Of a DNA stretch of 64,000 nucleotides, positions 1 through 10,640 are shown piece after piece; within the stretch, counting starts at the first letter, position 1, and each line of letters begins with the position of its first letter. The position numbers and the translations under genes are program-made. The stretch is from Trichobilharzia szidati (lineage: Eukaryota; Platyhelminthes; Trematoda; Strigeidida; Schistosomatidae), in contig OX235277.1 of the NCBI GenBank assembly GCA_944472155.2, positions 9,186,804 through 9,250,803 on the forward strand, in the 5' to 3' direction. The notes under the pieces were generated by a model that was not told the origin of the DNA, made no database searches, and saw nothing but the letters and a program-made list of their open reading frames with translations.

Positions 1-612
1 TAACTGATGTCAATCCATGATCAACTCGTAGAAACCTGATCTGTTCACTAAGACACAGAACCCGCAGCATTTGCAGCCCTGACACTATGGAAGAGAATCT
101 GAACATTCTGAAAAGAATCCTCCTCGAAAATGACTACACAGAACGTTTCATCACAAAATCCATGAGGCCTACACTATTAAAACTGCCCACACTTTCTACT
201 CCCAAAGAGCGTCTCTACTTAAATCTACGATTCACTGGAGACTCATCGGCAGAAATATTGAGAAACTGCCTGTCCCGCTCACTGAAGAAAACCCTCTTTG
301 CTGCTGAACTTCGACTAACCCTCTCTACAAAACCAATGATTCGCATGAACGTGAAAGATAAGCTACCACTGTTGACCGGCCTCATCAATGTGCATCTAGC
401 AATTCACCTGCTCATGTGAAGCTAGGTATATCCGTTGTACCCAGAGTTTGCTATCCAAACACGTGTCATCGAACACACCCTCAGGGTTTTATAAAGGAGG
501 AAAAAGATGCCCCCCTCCACCACAGATCTATCCTGGACACACCTGATCGAATCTGGACATCAAGCTAACCCACAAAGGAACTTCAAAGTTGTCTATAGAA
601 TCAAATTTCTTC
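1..612 (+). mobile_element. Penelope-like element fragment (thumb/linker + GIY-YIG)
   Basis: A decayed piece of a Penelope-like retroelement. Frame 87-419 reads MEENLNILKRILLENDY, then RLYLNLRFTGDSSAEILRN and MIRMNVKDKLPLLT, the linker found between the RT and GIY-YIG domains in PLEs. After about position 380 the frame breaks, and GIY-YIG-like sequence (CSC, FYKGG-like) continues in other frames to about 610. It closely resembles the copy at 19944-20455. The window starts inside the element, and its 3' end abuts a LINE-A tail. Not functional as it stands. Confidence 0.8.
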
Positions 613-614
613 AA

Positions 615-908
615 AACGCGTAGGAAGATGTAGACCTCCTGGTTGGGGTCCTCGGGACGGTAAACACTAATGACTGGAGACAATTGGTGATATGGCTCAA
701 AGTTGTTCTCAATGGCTGGTGCAGATGCATTCACTCCTTGTGACTTATGATTTCCAAAGAAACTATATTGTTCTTCGTTATTACTATTCCTTTTATCTCA
801 TATCCCTGTTATGTCTCTATTTTGTGTTTCTCCTACATGGAGTGTGGCGACTTCAACTGCCTTACATATGTGCAAAGTTCTATGTCGAAAAGCAGACAGA
901 CAATCACA
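615..908 (+). mobile_element. LINE-A 3' tail (RTE-like)
   Basis: The 3' end of LINE-A: a PGWGPRDGK-like coding end (gttggggtcctcgggacggt), then the tail with gtgtggcgacttcaactgcc and gcaaagttctatg. The same tail recurs at 7040-7262, 8068-8255 and 29200-29540 (+) and at 1245, 7275 and 8655 (-), which identifies it as the terminal part of this repeat. There is no intact reading frame. It directly follows the PLE fragment. Confidence 0.75.
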
Positions 909-1244
909 TTCAAAGTCAGTAGGAGAGGAAGTTTGTTATAACAGTCTCTCTTCGTATTAAAGTCTACGCTGCAGATGTCTATAAAGACAATAAAAGCTTC
1001 ACAAATAAATCATCGAGTTTGGAGAACACAACTATACCAATAAGAATGGTGTTGTTGTTGATTGTCTCCTTGATCTCTGTGAAGCCAGTGTTGTCGGTTG
1101 TGGAGTGATGGGCATAGGATCGATGGCAATCATCAGCTTTTTTTTAAATACAACTGAATGGCTCATATTCATCAGTGTATTTAAGTATCCTGTAATAATT
1201 TAATTTTTGCCTCCTGTGATGAATCCGTAAAAGGGGTTGATTGA
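909..1244. other. No gene seen
   Basis: AT-rich sequence between two oppositely oriented LINE-A pieces. I see no recognisable domain, repeat head or splice-flanked open frame here. Confidence 0.5.
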
Positions 1245-2150
1245 TAAAATTCTTGTAGCTGACTGACTGGTGTCAATGTAGAACTTTGCATAGATGCGCA
1301 GCAGTTCGAGTTGCCACATTCCACATGTAGCGCACAAAGCAAGAGAAGAGAGCAAAGACAGATTCATCAAAAGAGAGGTAGATAATAAACAGAAGTGTGA
1401 GTGAGGGGAAAAGAATAGTAATATAGAAGAACAATAAAGTACTTTGATTGAGTGTCGTAAATCACAGAGTGAATGCATCTGCGCCAGCCATATCACCAAA
1501 TGCCTCCACCCACAGGTTCCTACTGTGCTGAGGACCCCAACCAGTCAGGAAGTCTTCACCTCCTTACGTGCATGGCTTAAACTAACTGTTGTGGATTTCC
1601 TTGATTGATGTCATATTTTGGTTTGACCACCACCAGCTCTTTTCCAACCTGATCAATCCTATGTCATCTAACATTTACCGTCGAAGAAGGCGATGGCTAG
1701 GCGTACGTAACACACATCCTAAACATTTCAATCGATGTAGCTTCACAACCTCGTCGATTGATTCCCCCTTCTTCTTATCTAACACTCGACCAAGGCCTAA
1801 CCTCAACATTACTCACCCTATTACACCCACCACCTAATACTGGAGACTGAAAGCGGATACAAATGATCAAAGACAGCTAGCCAAGCCCTCCCACTTTCAA
1901 TGGCCATGTCTCATAGTCATAGAGGTTGACAGCCCGGTTATCACGTCTGTGCCAGAGATGGCGTAAGTTGCCAAATGCCAAAACGAACCTTTTGTATCCG
2001 TGTTGAGATTTCGTCAGTGATCAACCCTTTGGGGTTTATGTAACTTTCCAAACACGTGAAGCAGTCAGAAGTCTCTACCATTTCACTCCCTCTCCCTCTT
2101 TATGGTAGGAGTCGATGTAGTCCAGTCCAGTCCTGTAGCATCATCACTGC
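1245..2150 (-). mobile_element. LINE-A fragment, RT C-terminus + tail
   Basis: A minus-strand LINE-A copy. It starts (high coordinate) near the phrase tagtccagtccagtcctgtag that occurs upstream in other copies, and passes through the region encoding the HRCLRS / WLGHVLR C-terminal part (roughly 1600-1900, frame broken). It ends in the common tail at 1250-1500. Many indels; pseudogenised. It lies just upstream of the first SCAMP exon, so within the SCAMP gene if exon 1 is upstream. Confidence 0.75.
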
Positions 2151-2268
2151 TACATTTGACCAAGACTCTTTTACTACCCAATAATAATTCTTCCTATAGA
2201 GAATTAAGTAATTAGCTTTCTATTCATAAGAAAGTACTTATGTGAAAAATTTTTCCCCTACCTTATAG

Positions 2269-2326
2269 AGTAACATAAATCAAGATTCGTTGGATAATTA
2301 CAACCCGTTTGACGATCCTGCTCCAA
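2269..2326 (+). CDS. SCAMP: SCAMP exon with NPF motif
   Basis: A 58-bp exon of secretory carrier-associated membrane protein, a four-pass membrane protein of post-Golgi and endosomal recycling vesicles. It reads SNINQDSLDNYNPFDDPAP. The NPF tripeptide is the EH-domain binding motif of the SCAMP N-terminus. A pyrimidine-rich acceptor ending ttatag precedes it and a consensus donor gtgagt follows at 2327. It ends in phase 1 (one leftover A), matching the phase of the exon at 9527; the joined codon is AGA (Arg). The upstream exon with the start codon is not in the window. The identification rests on NPF, phase and the next exon; the exon alone would be too short to name. Confidence 0.75.
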
Positions 2327-2474
2327 GTGAGTGTAATTCACTTATACTGGTTGTAAATTTTGTTTTTCCATTTCATTATTGTACTAACATTCTCCGATAC
2401 TATTTGATGCCTACATTTTTTAATACTTATGTATTATTATTATCCTTAATTACCCCTTGAAAGTCGTCTGTTTT

Positions 2475-2562
2475 TGTATTCCTTTATGTTTCTAGTGGGA
2501 CATAAGACTTCAAGTGCATTGAGCATTGAAGTTTCTGTAGCAGTGGCGTTATTATTGATATG
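2475..2562 (-). repeat. SINE-3 3' tail
   Basis: Minus-strand tail of SINE-3, with a cttcaag...cttgaag pair as in 22085-22325 and 36330-36575. The matching body in the same orientation does not follow directly but appears at 3713-3870, so the SINE looks split. Confidence 0.55.
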
Positions 2563-3712
2563 AGAGTAGAACTTGGCTACTGTGATAGAGTATAATTCCA
2601 TTTTGCAGAAAATTTATCTTGAAAAAGCCTCACAGCGTGTTATACAGTAGTATTTACTGATGACCACGTTTCAAGTACAATTTATTGCCACTCATAATCA
2701 TATTAAGACAGTACTCACACAACTTTCTGACTTCTTTTATATAATTCCATTGTTTTTCATCGCTTCACTGGGTTGGAAGTAGTATTTTCCATATTTCCGG
2801 TATGAGTGATGAGTCATTCCTATTGCACGTGTTGGGTGTGTTGATTTGATGAACAAAGATTCAATAATCAACCTCTCTCCATTTACCCATATTACTTTTT
2901 AGAATTTTAACCCTCTTTCACCCCATTGTGCGGTTGTGTGTTAATGCATGCAGCGCATTGTAGCGCTGAACTTTTTTCTAAATTACTTATCTTCGTGGGA
3001 TCAGTCATTCTAACCTTAGCTAAATTCTTATGCTCTGAGAATTTGACTACCCCCGCCCGATCTCCTAGTTTGACCTATGTAGTTGACCTCACTCACAGTC
3101 ATTCCAAGGTATTTTGCATATTATATTATTCTGTCTAATTGGGTCAACCTACAGAACTTGTCCTTGAGTGAGTTTGTAGGTGTGAATGTCCCACCTTAAT
3201 TCCTGCTTTATTAAGAATCCTATGTAGGGCCTCGGATGTCCCTTCCTTATATAGTGAAACTGTAGATGCCTTATATTCTCTCTTATTTATGTTATTATTA
3301 TTATTAGTTTCGCTACTATTTTCACAATTCTTTTGACCTTTTTTGATATTCCGATGAATTTTATAGGATAGTTATGGAACACTAACGCTTCTTTTTCTAT
3401 ATGTTTCATTTAATCATTTAGGTTTTGTCTTGGACTACTTATTGTTGTTATTGCTCTGTTTGTTAGATCACTTATAACTAAGCCTGCCTTCACAGATAAC
3501 GGATAAGATGAATTAAAGTCGAAATATCTATTAGCTGAATGCGTTGACACTTTATAAACGCTAGTGTGTACAGTTTACCTCCTTCCATTCGTTTTATTTT
3601 ACAATCTAATATCACAGCTAATTCTCTGTGTTCATTTTCTGATTCAAATGTGAATTTTATTCCCATTTACTATTGAGTTTGTGTGTGTGTGTGTGTGAAG
3701 AAACTAGAAGTA
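2563..3712. other. Intronic sequence, possible insertion
   Basis: About 1.15 kb of AT-rich sequence between the tail and body of one SINE-3 copy. It holds an ATT run near 3292 and a short GT microsatellite at 3680-3698. No coding domain recognised; the 70-codon frame at 2926-3138 has no recognisable features. It lies in the SCAMP intron. Confidence 0.45.
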
Positions 3713-3870
3713 TGTTCTGTTTTTAACGGGATGGTGGGGTTGCAGGCCTCACGCTTAACCTTCTTCCCTCTTTATCGGCCTTTCTACCAGTTTAGTTGAG
3801 GTCTAGGTTCGCGTTTGTCGCCTGTGATTGAACTCCAGGACCACATGAGGCGTGATTAGTTATCTGTTAA
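3713..3870 (-). repeat. SINE-3 body with tRNA-like head
   Basis: Minus-strand SINE-3 body: aacgggatgg, gttgcaggcctcacgcttaa and ccctctttatcggcc match 36415-36480. It ends near a decayed box B-like gattgaactcc and ccacatgaggcgtg. Same orientation as the tail at 2475-2562. Confidence 0.6.
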
Positions 3871-4799
3871 GTTATTGTTGTATGTGACAGTGTGCATACA
3901 CTGCTCGTCGTATTTTGTTTTACTGAATCGCCTTTGCAAGCCTTGTGATTATAACGACGGTTTGCGTTAGTTATTTATTTGATATAGTAAGTAATATGCT
4001 TAGTCTTCGATCCTTTTGAGAATTTGATGGATTGTGTACTCAGGATAGTGTCAGAGTTACTCTACGTTTTCTCTGTATGCACATTAGCTGTTTCGGTGAC
4101 GTGTGTACAGTCTAATGTACGAGGTAAATATTAGGGAAGTATATCAAAGGGAGGATGCTTTGGTGTAGGGGGAGGGAAATCTGAAATTAAATGTGGATTG
4201 CAGAATTTTAATGGTTAGAAAATCGTATGTTTCAAGATTATGAGGCTTTTACACTAGCCTTTACAGTTCAAGGAGATTGAAGCATCTACGTATTAGGTTT
4301 CCACTTCTAAGGAAGAAGGTTTAACTAATACAGTACACATATATTATCTGTAAAACTGGATAGTAGGAATTATTAAAAAGACGGTTGCAGCGAAGAAAAT
4401 TTTCTTTTCAATGAAGTCATTAACTAGATAGCTGTACAGTCATATATTTATAATAAATGGGTGGTAAAGTTCCACAATTATTTCTGGTCAAGGGTCAAAT
4501 TAATAAAATTACAATTAGGAATTAAAATGCCATAATAAACAGGGGACGGATAAAGCTCAGACAAAGTAGTATCATAATTACTGAGAAGATTGACACTGAT
4601 TGTGCAATTTGGGGTTAGAAATGTAGAAATAACAAGAATAGGATGTTTGGATGAAAAATCTAGTGGGATCATAGTTAATGTGACGAATATCAAAACATGG
4701 TAATGTAAATAGAGATTAAGAAAAACTTAAAAATAACACGAATAAACAGGACGTTTGTATAAGGAAGGCAATGAGGTAGTCACTATTAGAAAAATTACC
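3871..4799. other. No gene seen (SCAMP intron)
   Basis: AT-rich sequence with no recognisable transposon domain or exon. The minus-strand 71-codon frame at 4478-4693 matches nothing I know. Confidence 0.45.
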
Positions 4800-5050
4800 T
4801 GTTTATGATGGCCATGGTAGGGACATAGCGTGGGTTTGAGCTTTTGGATGGCTAGTGCCTCGGCGATGCCCAGATGTCTTCATTTTTACTCCCTTTGATA
4901 GGTTTAATCGAATCTTGTATATGATTTTGAAGGATTTTTCGAATGGCGCTGCATGTCCTGAATTGACTAGATGTTCTGTCACTGAACGATATACACGTTT
5001 TCGTTCTCCTTTTACTAGCCAGGCTGAATAGTGTTCAGTGAACGCTAATC
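4800..5050 (-). mobile_element. PLE fragment, GIY-YIG C-terminal part
   Basis: Minus-strand translation gives pieces of the GIY-YIG tail of a PLE: EH-W-LVKGERK, EHLVNSGHA, then FKIIYKIRLN and IAEALAIQKLKPTLCP in broken frames. Same order as in the intact copy at 14343-15545. Strongly truncated. Confidence 0.7.
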
Positions 5051-5239
5051 ACTATAAGCGGAAGAAATCTGAAAAAAAAATTGCTAAGAACAGGATGAAA
5101 TTGAGGTGTGTTGTTGAAGCCCTGTAAGAAAATGTCTGGTATAGCCTAAGGCTGCTGGGTAGACTTGCATCTTCCTCTTGAAACTTTTTCAATGTGGCTG
5201 AGCGTTCATCCCCTCCCTCTCTCTCGGATAAGTCGTATT

Positions 5240-5640
5240 CATTGTCTTCACGTAGCGTGGTGAGTGTTCTTCACAGAAGTGAAAAGATGATTGTTAAAGT
5301 CTTGCGCTTACAAACAGACTAGTGAATATTCAGTTCTACCCAAGAGAGCCGTGAAAAGACACGATATTTATTCTTTAGTATCAATGCATATAGATAATTA
5401 TGGACATCAATTTGATGATTGGGATAATGTCGAAATCTTAGACAGAGGAAACACCAAAAGTGCAGTCAGGAAATTCCTAGAAGCCTGGTACTCAAACGAA
5501 AATGCAATTAACAAACACGTTAATATAGACGAAATATACCAACTAATAAAAAGTAGGCCATGTGACGAGAAAGTTTAAAATCCAATTGAGTAGAAAATGA
5601 TCAATACAGATGTAAAGATGGTTACCGGGAGACGCAATTC
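5240..5640 (+). mobile_element. PLE fragment, GIY-YIG C-terminal end
   Basis: The open frame 5291-5578 reads SVLPKRAVKRHDIYSLV, HIDNYGHQFDDWDNVEI and LDRGNTKSAVRKFLEAW, then NENAINKHVNID. This is the end of a GIY-YIG PLE of a subfamily different from 13955-15650. Only the region after the GIY-YIG core survives. It faces the opposite way to the preceding PLE fragment. Confidence 0.75.
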
Positions 5641-5679
5641 TATCTATCGCTCATGGCAAATTTAAATCAGTTCACTTTA

Positions 5680-5815
5680 TACTAAAAATTGCGCTGAAGA
5701 GGGATGTTGTCCAGCAGTGGGACGACGAAAGCTTCGCAACTAAACCAACCAACTCCTCAGAGAACACTATTAATTGCAAATCATTCACCTGAGCTACAAA
5801 TCTTCTCTATTATTA
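5680..5815. repeat. Short dispersed repeat (second copy 6423-6515)
   Basis: A ~90-bp block, cgaaagcttcgcaactaaac through gagctacaaatcttctct, recurs in the same orientation at 6423-6515, directly abutting the LINE-B tail. It looks like the terminal part of a LINE; family unknown. Confidence 0.55.
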
Positions 5816-6164
5816 TTTCAGAATTGATAAGAATTTTTAGACCTGAGATTCATACTTTCAAAATCTGTTAGCACAAATAATGTCACCACAGACTTTTCTA
5901 CAGTCTTTTTTTCAGTCCAACGTGTGTCCGTTTTCTTGGTCCCCTGCTGGTATGTTGCGTGACCCAGTTTACCAGGGATAATAGGTAGCCATGTCTTACT
6001 CCTGCCTTGACTTCAAATGCGTCGCTAAGCCTAAGTTAGTGAATCACATGACTAAAAACCACTTAGTCCGTGAAACGGTAGGTGATCCGATCTTCTCCGC
6101 TAGTTGCTTCTTCTTCTTTGATTAAGATAGGCTATTCTACCTATGCAATAATGTCTTCCATGGT

Positions 6165-6422
6165 ATTATTATTATTATATTATTGTTCCCTTGGGGTTCC
6201 TAGTGGAACATAGGGCTTCAACAGCACGCCTCCACTTGCTTCTGTCTTTTGCTGTACTTTTCACTTGCATCCATGTTAGTCCATACTGTTTCAATTCCTC
6301 TTCACACAATCTCCTCCATGTCACCCTTGGATAGCCCACTCGCCACTTTCCTTTCGAGTTCCACTTGAGGGCCTGACGCGCGATGTCACCCAGCGGCCTC
6401 CTCAGCGAGTGTCCAATCCATC
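6165..6422 (-). mobile_element. LINE-B 3' end with (ATT)n tail
   Basis: Minus-strand 3' end of LINE-B: RWIGHSLRRPLGDIARQALKW, GKWRVGYPRVTWRRLCEEEL, then WRRAVEALCSTRNPKG. It ends in an ATT repeat at 6165-6180, which is the element's 3' terminus. This is the RTE/CFDP2-like C-terminal region. 5' truncated, then joined to the 6423-6515 repeat. Confidence 0.8.
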
Positions 6423-6689
6423 TCCACGGCGAAAGCTCCGCAACCAAACCAACCAGCTCAGAGAACAGTATTAATTGCAAATCACCCACCTGAGCTACAA
6501 ATCTTCTCTAGTAATAATAATACTTTGTAGCAGCATATAGCGAACAGATTAGTAGAATTCTGTTGGAGAAGATAGAAAATAAACCCCATTGAGATAATGA
6601 TAATGTGTTCAGAAATTACATGAATGGAAGAAATGAGTATGTGCCTACCTACGTGACTGATGGTAATCTATGCTGTAGAAAGACTTGAT

Positions 6690-7035
6690 ACTACTGATTC
6701 CTCGTATCTTAATGACTTTAAGATGTCCTTAAGGAAACCAACAAACTGTCTGGCATCAAAGACAGGACTTCAAGTGAACCATAGAGGAGACGCAGGTGAT
6801 GAAGATAACCAACCGACAACGACATCATTGGAAGACGTCTGAATGAGGTCATTTCCTCCACCTATCTAGGAATCTTTGTTTCAACTACAGCCGACCCCAA
6901 GGAGGAGGATGTCAAAAGCCGAATAGGAAAAGGCTAGAAACAGACCTTCATCATCACTCTGAAATCAGCTTGGAAATCTTCTGCACTCACTTAGCATAAA
7001 CAACAAAATTTGGATTTTCAACACTTATGTAAAGT
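6690..7035 (+). mobile_element. LINE-B internal fragment
   Basis: Degenerate LINE-B: KTGLQVNHR and GDEDNQPTT at 6755-6820, then a frame-shifted STYLGIFVSTTA, EEDVKSRIGK, TLKSAWKSSALS and NNKIWIFNTYVKL to 7035. The order matches 33300-33660. Broken in several frames; followed by a LINE-A tail. Confidence 0.75.
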
Positions 7036-7039
7036 TAGT

Positions 7040-7262
7040 TGGAAAAGAGACAGTGGTTATCAAAACAAAGGATGGTATCAGTCAATAAAATCCACAACAG
7101 TTGGTTTGAGCCACCAAGGAAGGTGTAGATTTCCTGACTGGTTGGGGTCCTCTGGACGGTAAGAATCAATGGCAATAGAGACAATTGGTCACATAGCTCA
7201 AAATAGTTCTCAATGGCACAGATGTATTCACTCTTTCTGACTTGTAATATCCGGTAAAACTA
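7040..7262 (+). mobile_element. LINE-A C-terminal end and tail
   Basis: Plus-strand LINE-A: a WYQSIKSTTVGLSHQGRCR-like segment (7068-7130), gttggggtcctctggacggt at 7141-7160, then the tail toward 7262. It is followed immediately by a LINE-A copy in the opposite orientation. Confidence 0.7.
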
Positions 7263-7274
7263 TGCTGCTGCTGC

Positions 7275-8075
7275 TGGATTCAACATAGAACTTGGCACCG
7301 AAGTGCAGCAGTTCGAGTTGCCACGTTCCAAATAGCACACAAAGGTAGACAGGAAAATGAGTAAAGAGAATCAATAGGGTTTTGTCAAATATGAGTGAAA
7401 CAGAATGAGTAATGGTAGAAAGGAATATCAATAAAGATTACAGAGACTGAATACATCTGCGTAAGCCATTGACAACAATTTTGAGCCATGTCACCTATTG
7501 TCTCCAGCCATTGATTCTTAGAGTCCCGAGGGCGGGCCCCAACCCGGTAGTCTGCATCCCCCTCCCTACCTGACTCAGTTTAACTGTCAGGGATTTCATG
7601 GATTGATACCATGTTTTTGTTTGGCCACCACTTACTCTTTTCCAACCTGCACCTATATCAGCTAGTAATGCCCGTCCGTCGGGGGAGGCGATGGTTAGGC
7701 ATGCGCAGCACGTGACCTAACCATCTCAATCTGTGTAACTTCATAGCCTCTTCGAGTGATTTTGCCTCTTTGCCCAACACTCTACGCCTAACGTCAACAT
7801 TACTTACCTTATTATACCACCTAACGCGAGAAAGAGATCGTAAACATCTGTGGTCAAAAACAGACAATCTTTTCATGTCTTCCGCTCTTAATGGCTACGT
7901 CTCACCGCCATAGAGAAGGACGGAGCGAACTGATGAGCAGTACACACGTCCCTTGGTTGATAGTCGGATGTCACGCCTACACCAGAGACGGTGTAAGTTA
8001 GCGAAAGCAGCCCGAACTTTCTGGATCCGTGCTGTGATTTCGTCACCAATCAATCCGTTGGTGCTGATCGGTAAA
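7275..8075 (-). mobile_element. LINE-A fragment, RT C-terminus + tail
   Basis: Minus strand. 7895-8116 gives NGLIGDEITARIQKVRAAF, then LHRLWCRRDIRLSTKGRVYC and SVRSVLLYGGET. 7658-7876 gives FDHRCLRSLSRVRWYNKVSN, RRRVLGKEAKSLEEAMKLH and RLRWLGHVLRMPNHRLPRR. These are the connection and C-terminal regions of an RTE-like reverse transcriptase. The tail at 7290-7440 matches the other copies. Frames are interrupted; catalytic motifs are absent (5' truncated). Confidence 0.85.
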
Positions 8076-8255
8076 ACTATAGTGTTCTTCGATATTACTA
8101 TTCGTTTTTCCCTCACTCACATTTCTGTTTCTTAGCTATCTTTTGAACTTCCCTCTACTCTCTTCTCTTGCTTTGTGTGGTGTATGGAGTAAGTATGGCA
8201 ACTGGAACTGCCTTACATCTGTGCAAAGTTCTACGCTGAAACTAATCATTCAGTC
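8068..8255 (+). mobile_element. LINE-A tail
   Basis: Plus-strand copy of the tail block (ttcttcgatattactattcg, then ggcaactggaactgccttac and gcaaagttctacg). It abuts the minus-strand LINE-A copy head on. Confidence 0.6.
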
Positions 8256-8319
8256 ATTTCTTCTGCATAAGTTAGAAACGGCGTGTGTGTGTGTCACGAA
8301 AAGCATTTCGAACAGCTGT

Positions 8320-8655
8320 TTTCTCTGGCTCCATCCTGAAGATCAAATGGCCGTTGAGAAAGGATTAACTCTAAAGACTAACCAAACCAGAACTAGTTGG
8401 TTCAACAGGGGAATATTCCGAAGCATATGGAGGTGAGTTGGACACACGCTGAAAAGACCGTTGGATGATATCGCTCGAGTGGAACCCGAATGGGTAACGT
8501 GGAGTGGGGCATCGAAAGGTGACATAAAGGAGACGAAAGTTTATGCGGAGTCATGGGCAAGGCTGAGAAAGACTTCAGAGAACGAACAGGACAAAATGGT
8601 GATGGAGTGTTGAAGCCCTATGTCCTAATCGGAACTTAAGAGGATAATAATAATA
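8320..8655 (+). mobile_element. LINE-B 3' end
   Basis: Plus-strand LINE-B: SILKIKWPLRKD-like (8330-8360), a RKIWRxVGHTLKRPLDDIARV-like segment, GDIKETKVYAES and TEQDKMVMEC, then gaagccctatgtcc and an AATAAT tail at 8640-8655. Heavily mutated. Confidence 0.7.
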
Positions 8656-9420
8656 ATGTCTGTCTGTTTTCGACATAGAACTTTGCACATATGTGCGGCA
8701 GTTCAAGTCGCCACACTCCATGTAGCACACAAAGCAAGAGAAGAAAGTAGGAGAAATGCAAATTAGAGACAGTAAATAGAGGTGTGAGACAAAGGAATAG
8801 TAATAACGAAGAACAAAACAGTTTCATTGGAAATCGTAAGTCACAAGGAGTGGATGCATCTGCGTCATCCACTGAGGACGATTTTGAGCCATGTCACCAA
8901 TTGTTTCCAGCCTTCATTGGCTTTTACCGTCCCGAGGACCCCAACCAGGAAGTCTACATCTTCCTATGTGGCTTAGACCAACTGTTGTGTATTTCATTGA
9001 CTGGTGCCATGTTTTGGTTTGACCACCTCTTGCTCTTTTCCAACCTGACCCTATATCAGCTAACATTGCCCATTGTCGAGGAAGACGATGACCAGGCATA
9101 CGTAGCACATGTCCTAACCATCTCAGTCGATGTAATTTCACAGCCTCGTCGATTGATTTCCCCTCCTTACCTAGCACTCGACACCTAACCTCAATATTGT
9201 TCACCTCATTATACAACTTCACACGGGAGATAGAACGCAGGCACCTATGATCGAAGACAGCTAATCTTTTCATGTCTTCCACTCTCAATGGCCAGGTCTC
9301 ATAGCCATAAAGGAGGACGAAGCGGACTGTTGAGCAGTACACACACACCCTTTGGTTGATAGTCGGATATCGCGTCTATGCCAGAGACGGCGTAAACTGT
9401 CATATGCGAAACTAGCCCTC
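8655..9420 (-). mobile_element. LINE-A fragment, RT C-terminus + tail
   Basis: The best LINE-A C-terminus in this part. The minus frame 8914-9348 (144 codons) reads STVRFVLLYGYETWPLRVED, MKRLAVFDHRCLRSISRVKL, RCRVLGKEGKSIDEAVKLH, RLRWLGHVLRMPGHRLPRQW and SGWKRARGGQTKTWHQSMKY, ending PGWGPRDGKSQ. The tail continues to 8660. The 5' part, including the RT active site, is missing. It lies about 100 bp before the second SCAMP exon. Confidence 0.85.
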
Positions 9421-9526
9421 ATAATAATAATAATAGTAACAATAGTAATAATAATAAATGTATAATTTATATATAGTAATTCACAGTTATTGGTTATTCC
9501 CCCATTTTTTGCTGCTTTTGTTGCAG

Positions 9527-9778
9527 GATATGAAACATTAACACCAACTAGTAAAGATTCAGCTCTGGATGATCGAAGTTCCAGTTATGCAGTGGATATT
9601 CCCCCACCACCACTTCCACAGATGGAACTCAATCCACCCTATACTAAAGCTACAGCTGGCAATGAAAGCATCTTGGCGTTGGAACGTAGACAAGCTGAAC
9701 TTGAAGCTCGTGCAGCTGAACTGGATCGTCGGGAGAAAGAACAACAAGCTCGCATGAATTCTATCCAGGCGACTCCAA
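9527..9778 (+). CDS. SCAMP: SCAMP exon, linker and coiled coil
   Basis: A 252-bp exon of the SCAMP cytosolic N-terminal region. A strong acceptor (gcttttgttgcag) ends at 9526 and a donor gtaatg starts at 9779; both ends are phase 1. It reads YETLTPTSKDSALDDR, IPPPPLPQMELNPPYT, then LERRQAELEARAAELDRREK and EQQARMNSIQATPS. The E/R/A-rich heptad stretch ending in ELDRREKE is the SCAMP signature just before the conserved segment that enters the first transmembrane helix. That next exon was not found downstream. The open frame running on both sides of these sites is intron read-through, not protein. Confidence 0.85.
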
Positions 9779-9790
9779 GTAATGCTTCAT

Positions 9791-9795
<5 letters not shown>

Positions 9796-9822
<27 letters not shown>
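9796..9822. repeat. (AT)n microsatellite
   Basis: A pure AT dinucleotide run starting 17 bp after the SCAMP exon donor. Confidence 0.9.
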
Positions 9823-9824
<2 letters not shown>

Positions 9825-10145
9825 TTTTCATGTGTTAATTTGTAGAGATTTAATATTTTTCTGCCCACATCAATTAGAGTTCTATTGAGGATGAGGGATT
9901 ACCGCTAGACAGCCATTGACTGAGGTCTTGGGTGCATCCTTCTGAGGACTCACAGACTAGTGTTCAGTACTCTCTACCTTCCAGTGGCTGTCTCTCTCTT
10001 CCCCTGATTGACGTCATTTTGGTTATATGACTAGCAGTCAATTATTATGTGTTATATTTATGGATCCTTACTGAAGATCAGATGGCTCCCCAGGAACTCT
10101 GGTAAGAATATTTCGTCCAGGAAATATTTCGATTTGTTGATTGAC
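9823..10145. other. No gene seen
   Basis: Intronic sequence. Nothing recognised. Confidence 0.4.
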
Positions 10146-10149
10146 CATG

Positions 10150-10640
10150 GAAGGTTTGAAGCCTATGTTAATCTCATTTCTGATAAATTTCTGTGCTTGT
10201 CCAAACCCTTCTTGAATAAGTCAATTAAGGGCGCGCTGACATCACTTCTCCTTCTTCGGGGAGTAGGTTCCAGGAGTTGATGACTCAGCGATAGGGTGGT
10301 TCCTCCTTGGCTTTTGAACTCTCCTGCTATGTCCTCTGAAGTGTTCTGAATACCTCTTTTGAAGAAAAAGAGAGAATAGACCAGGTCCGTAGTCATTATG
10401 TAAAATTTTAAACATTGTAACATTGTAAATCTCGTCTCCGCTTACGCTATGATAGTGAGAAGAGATTAAAGCTGTCTAGTCTTTCCTCGTATGATAAGTT
10501 ATTCATGCCGAGAATCATACGTGTTCTCTTCGTTTGAACCCTTTCTAGAATATGTGAATCCCCTTTGAGACAAGGACTAGCTGTCTGGATACAGTTTGCC
10601 AGTTTTGACCTCACCAGAGATGTATGTAAGGAGGTGAATA
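10150..10640 (-). mobile_element. LINE-D C-terminal fragment (CR1/Jockey-like)
   Basis: Minus strand: SLVRSKLANCIQTASPCLKG, DSHILERVQTKRTRMILGMN, NLSYEERLDSFNLFSLSY, then after a frameshift a VSGDEIYNVTMFKILHNDY-like stretch and FKKGLDKHRN at the end. This matches the thumb/C-terminal segment (LERVQRRATK, L-YRRLRGDLI-YKI, FK-RLD) of CR1/Jockey-like LINEs and of the copy at 61107-61870. No RT catalytic region is present. Confidence 0.75.

Noticed and set aside
9490..9888. 132-codon frame taken as a complete gene
   Set aside because: Good splice sites at 9526 and 9779, a matching upstream phase and an AT microsatellite inside the frame show it is an exon plus intron read-through.
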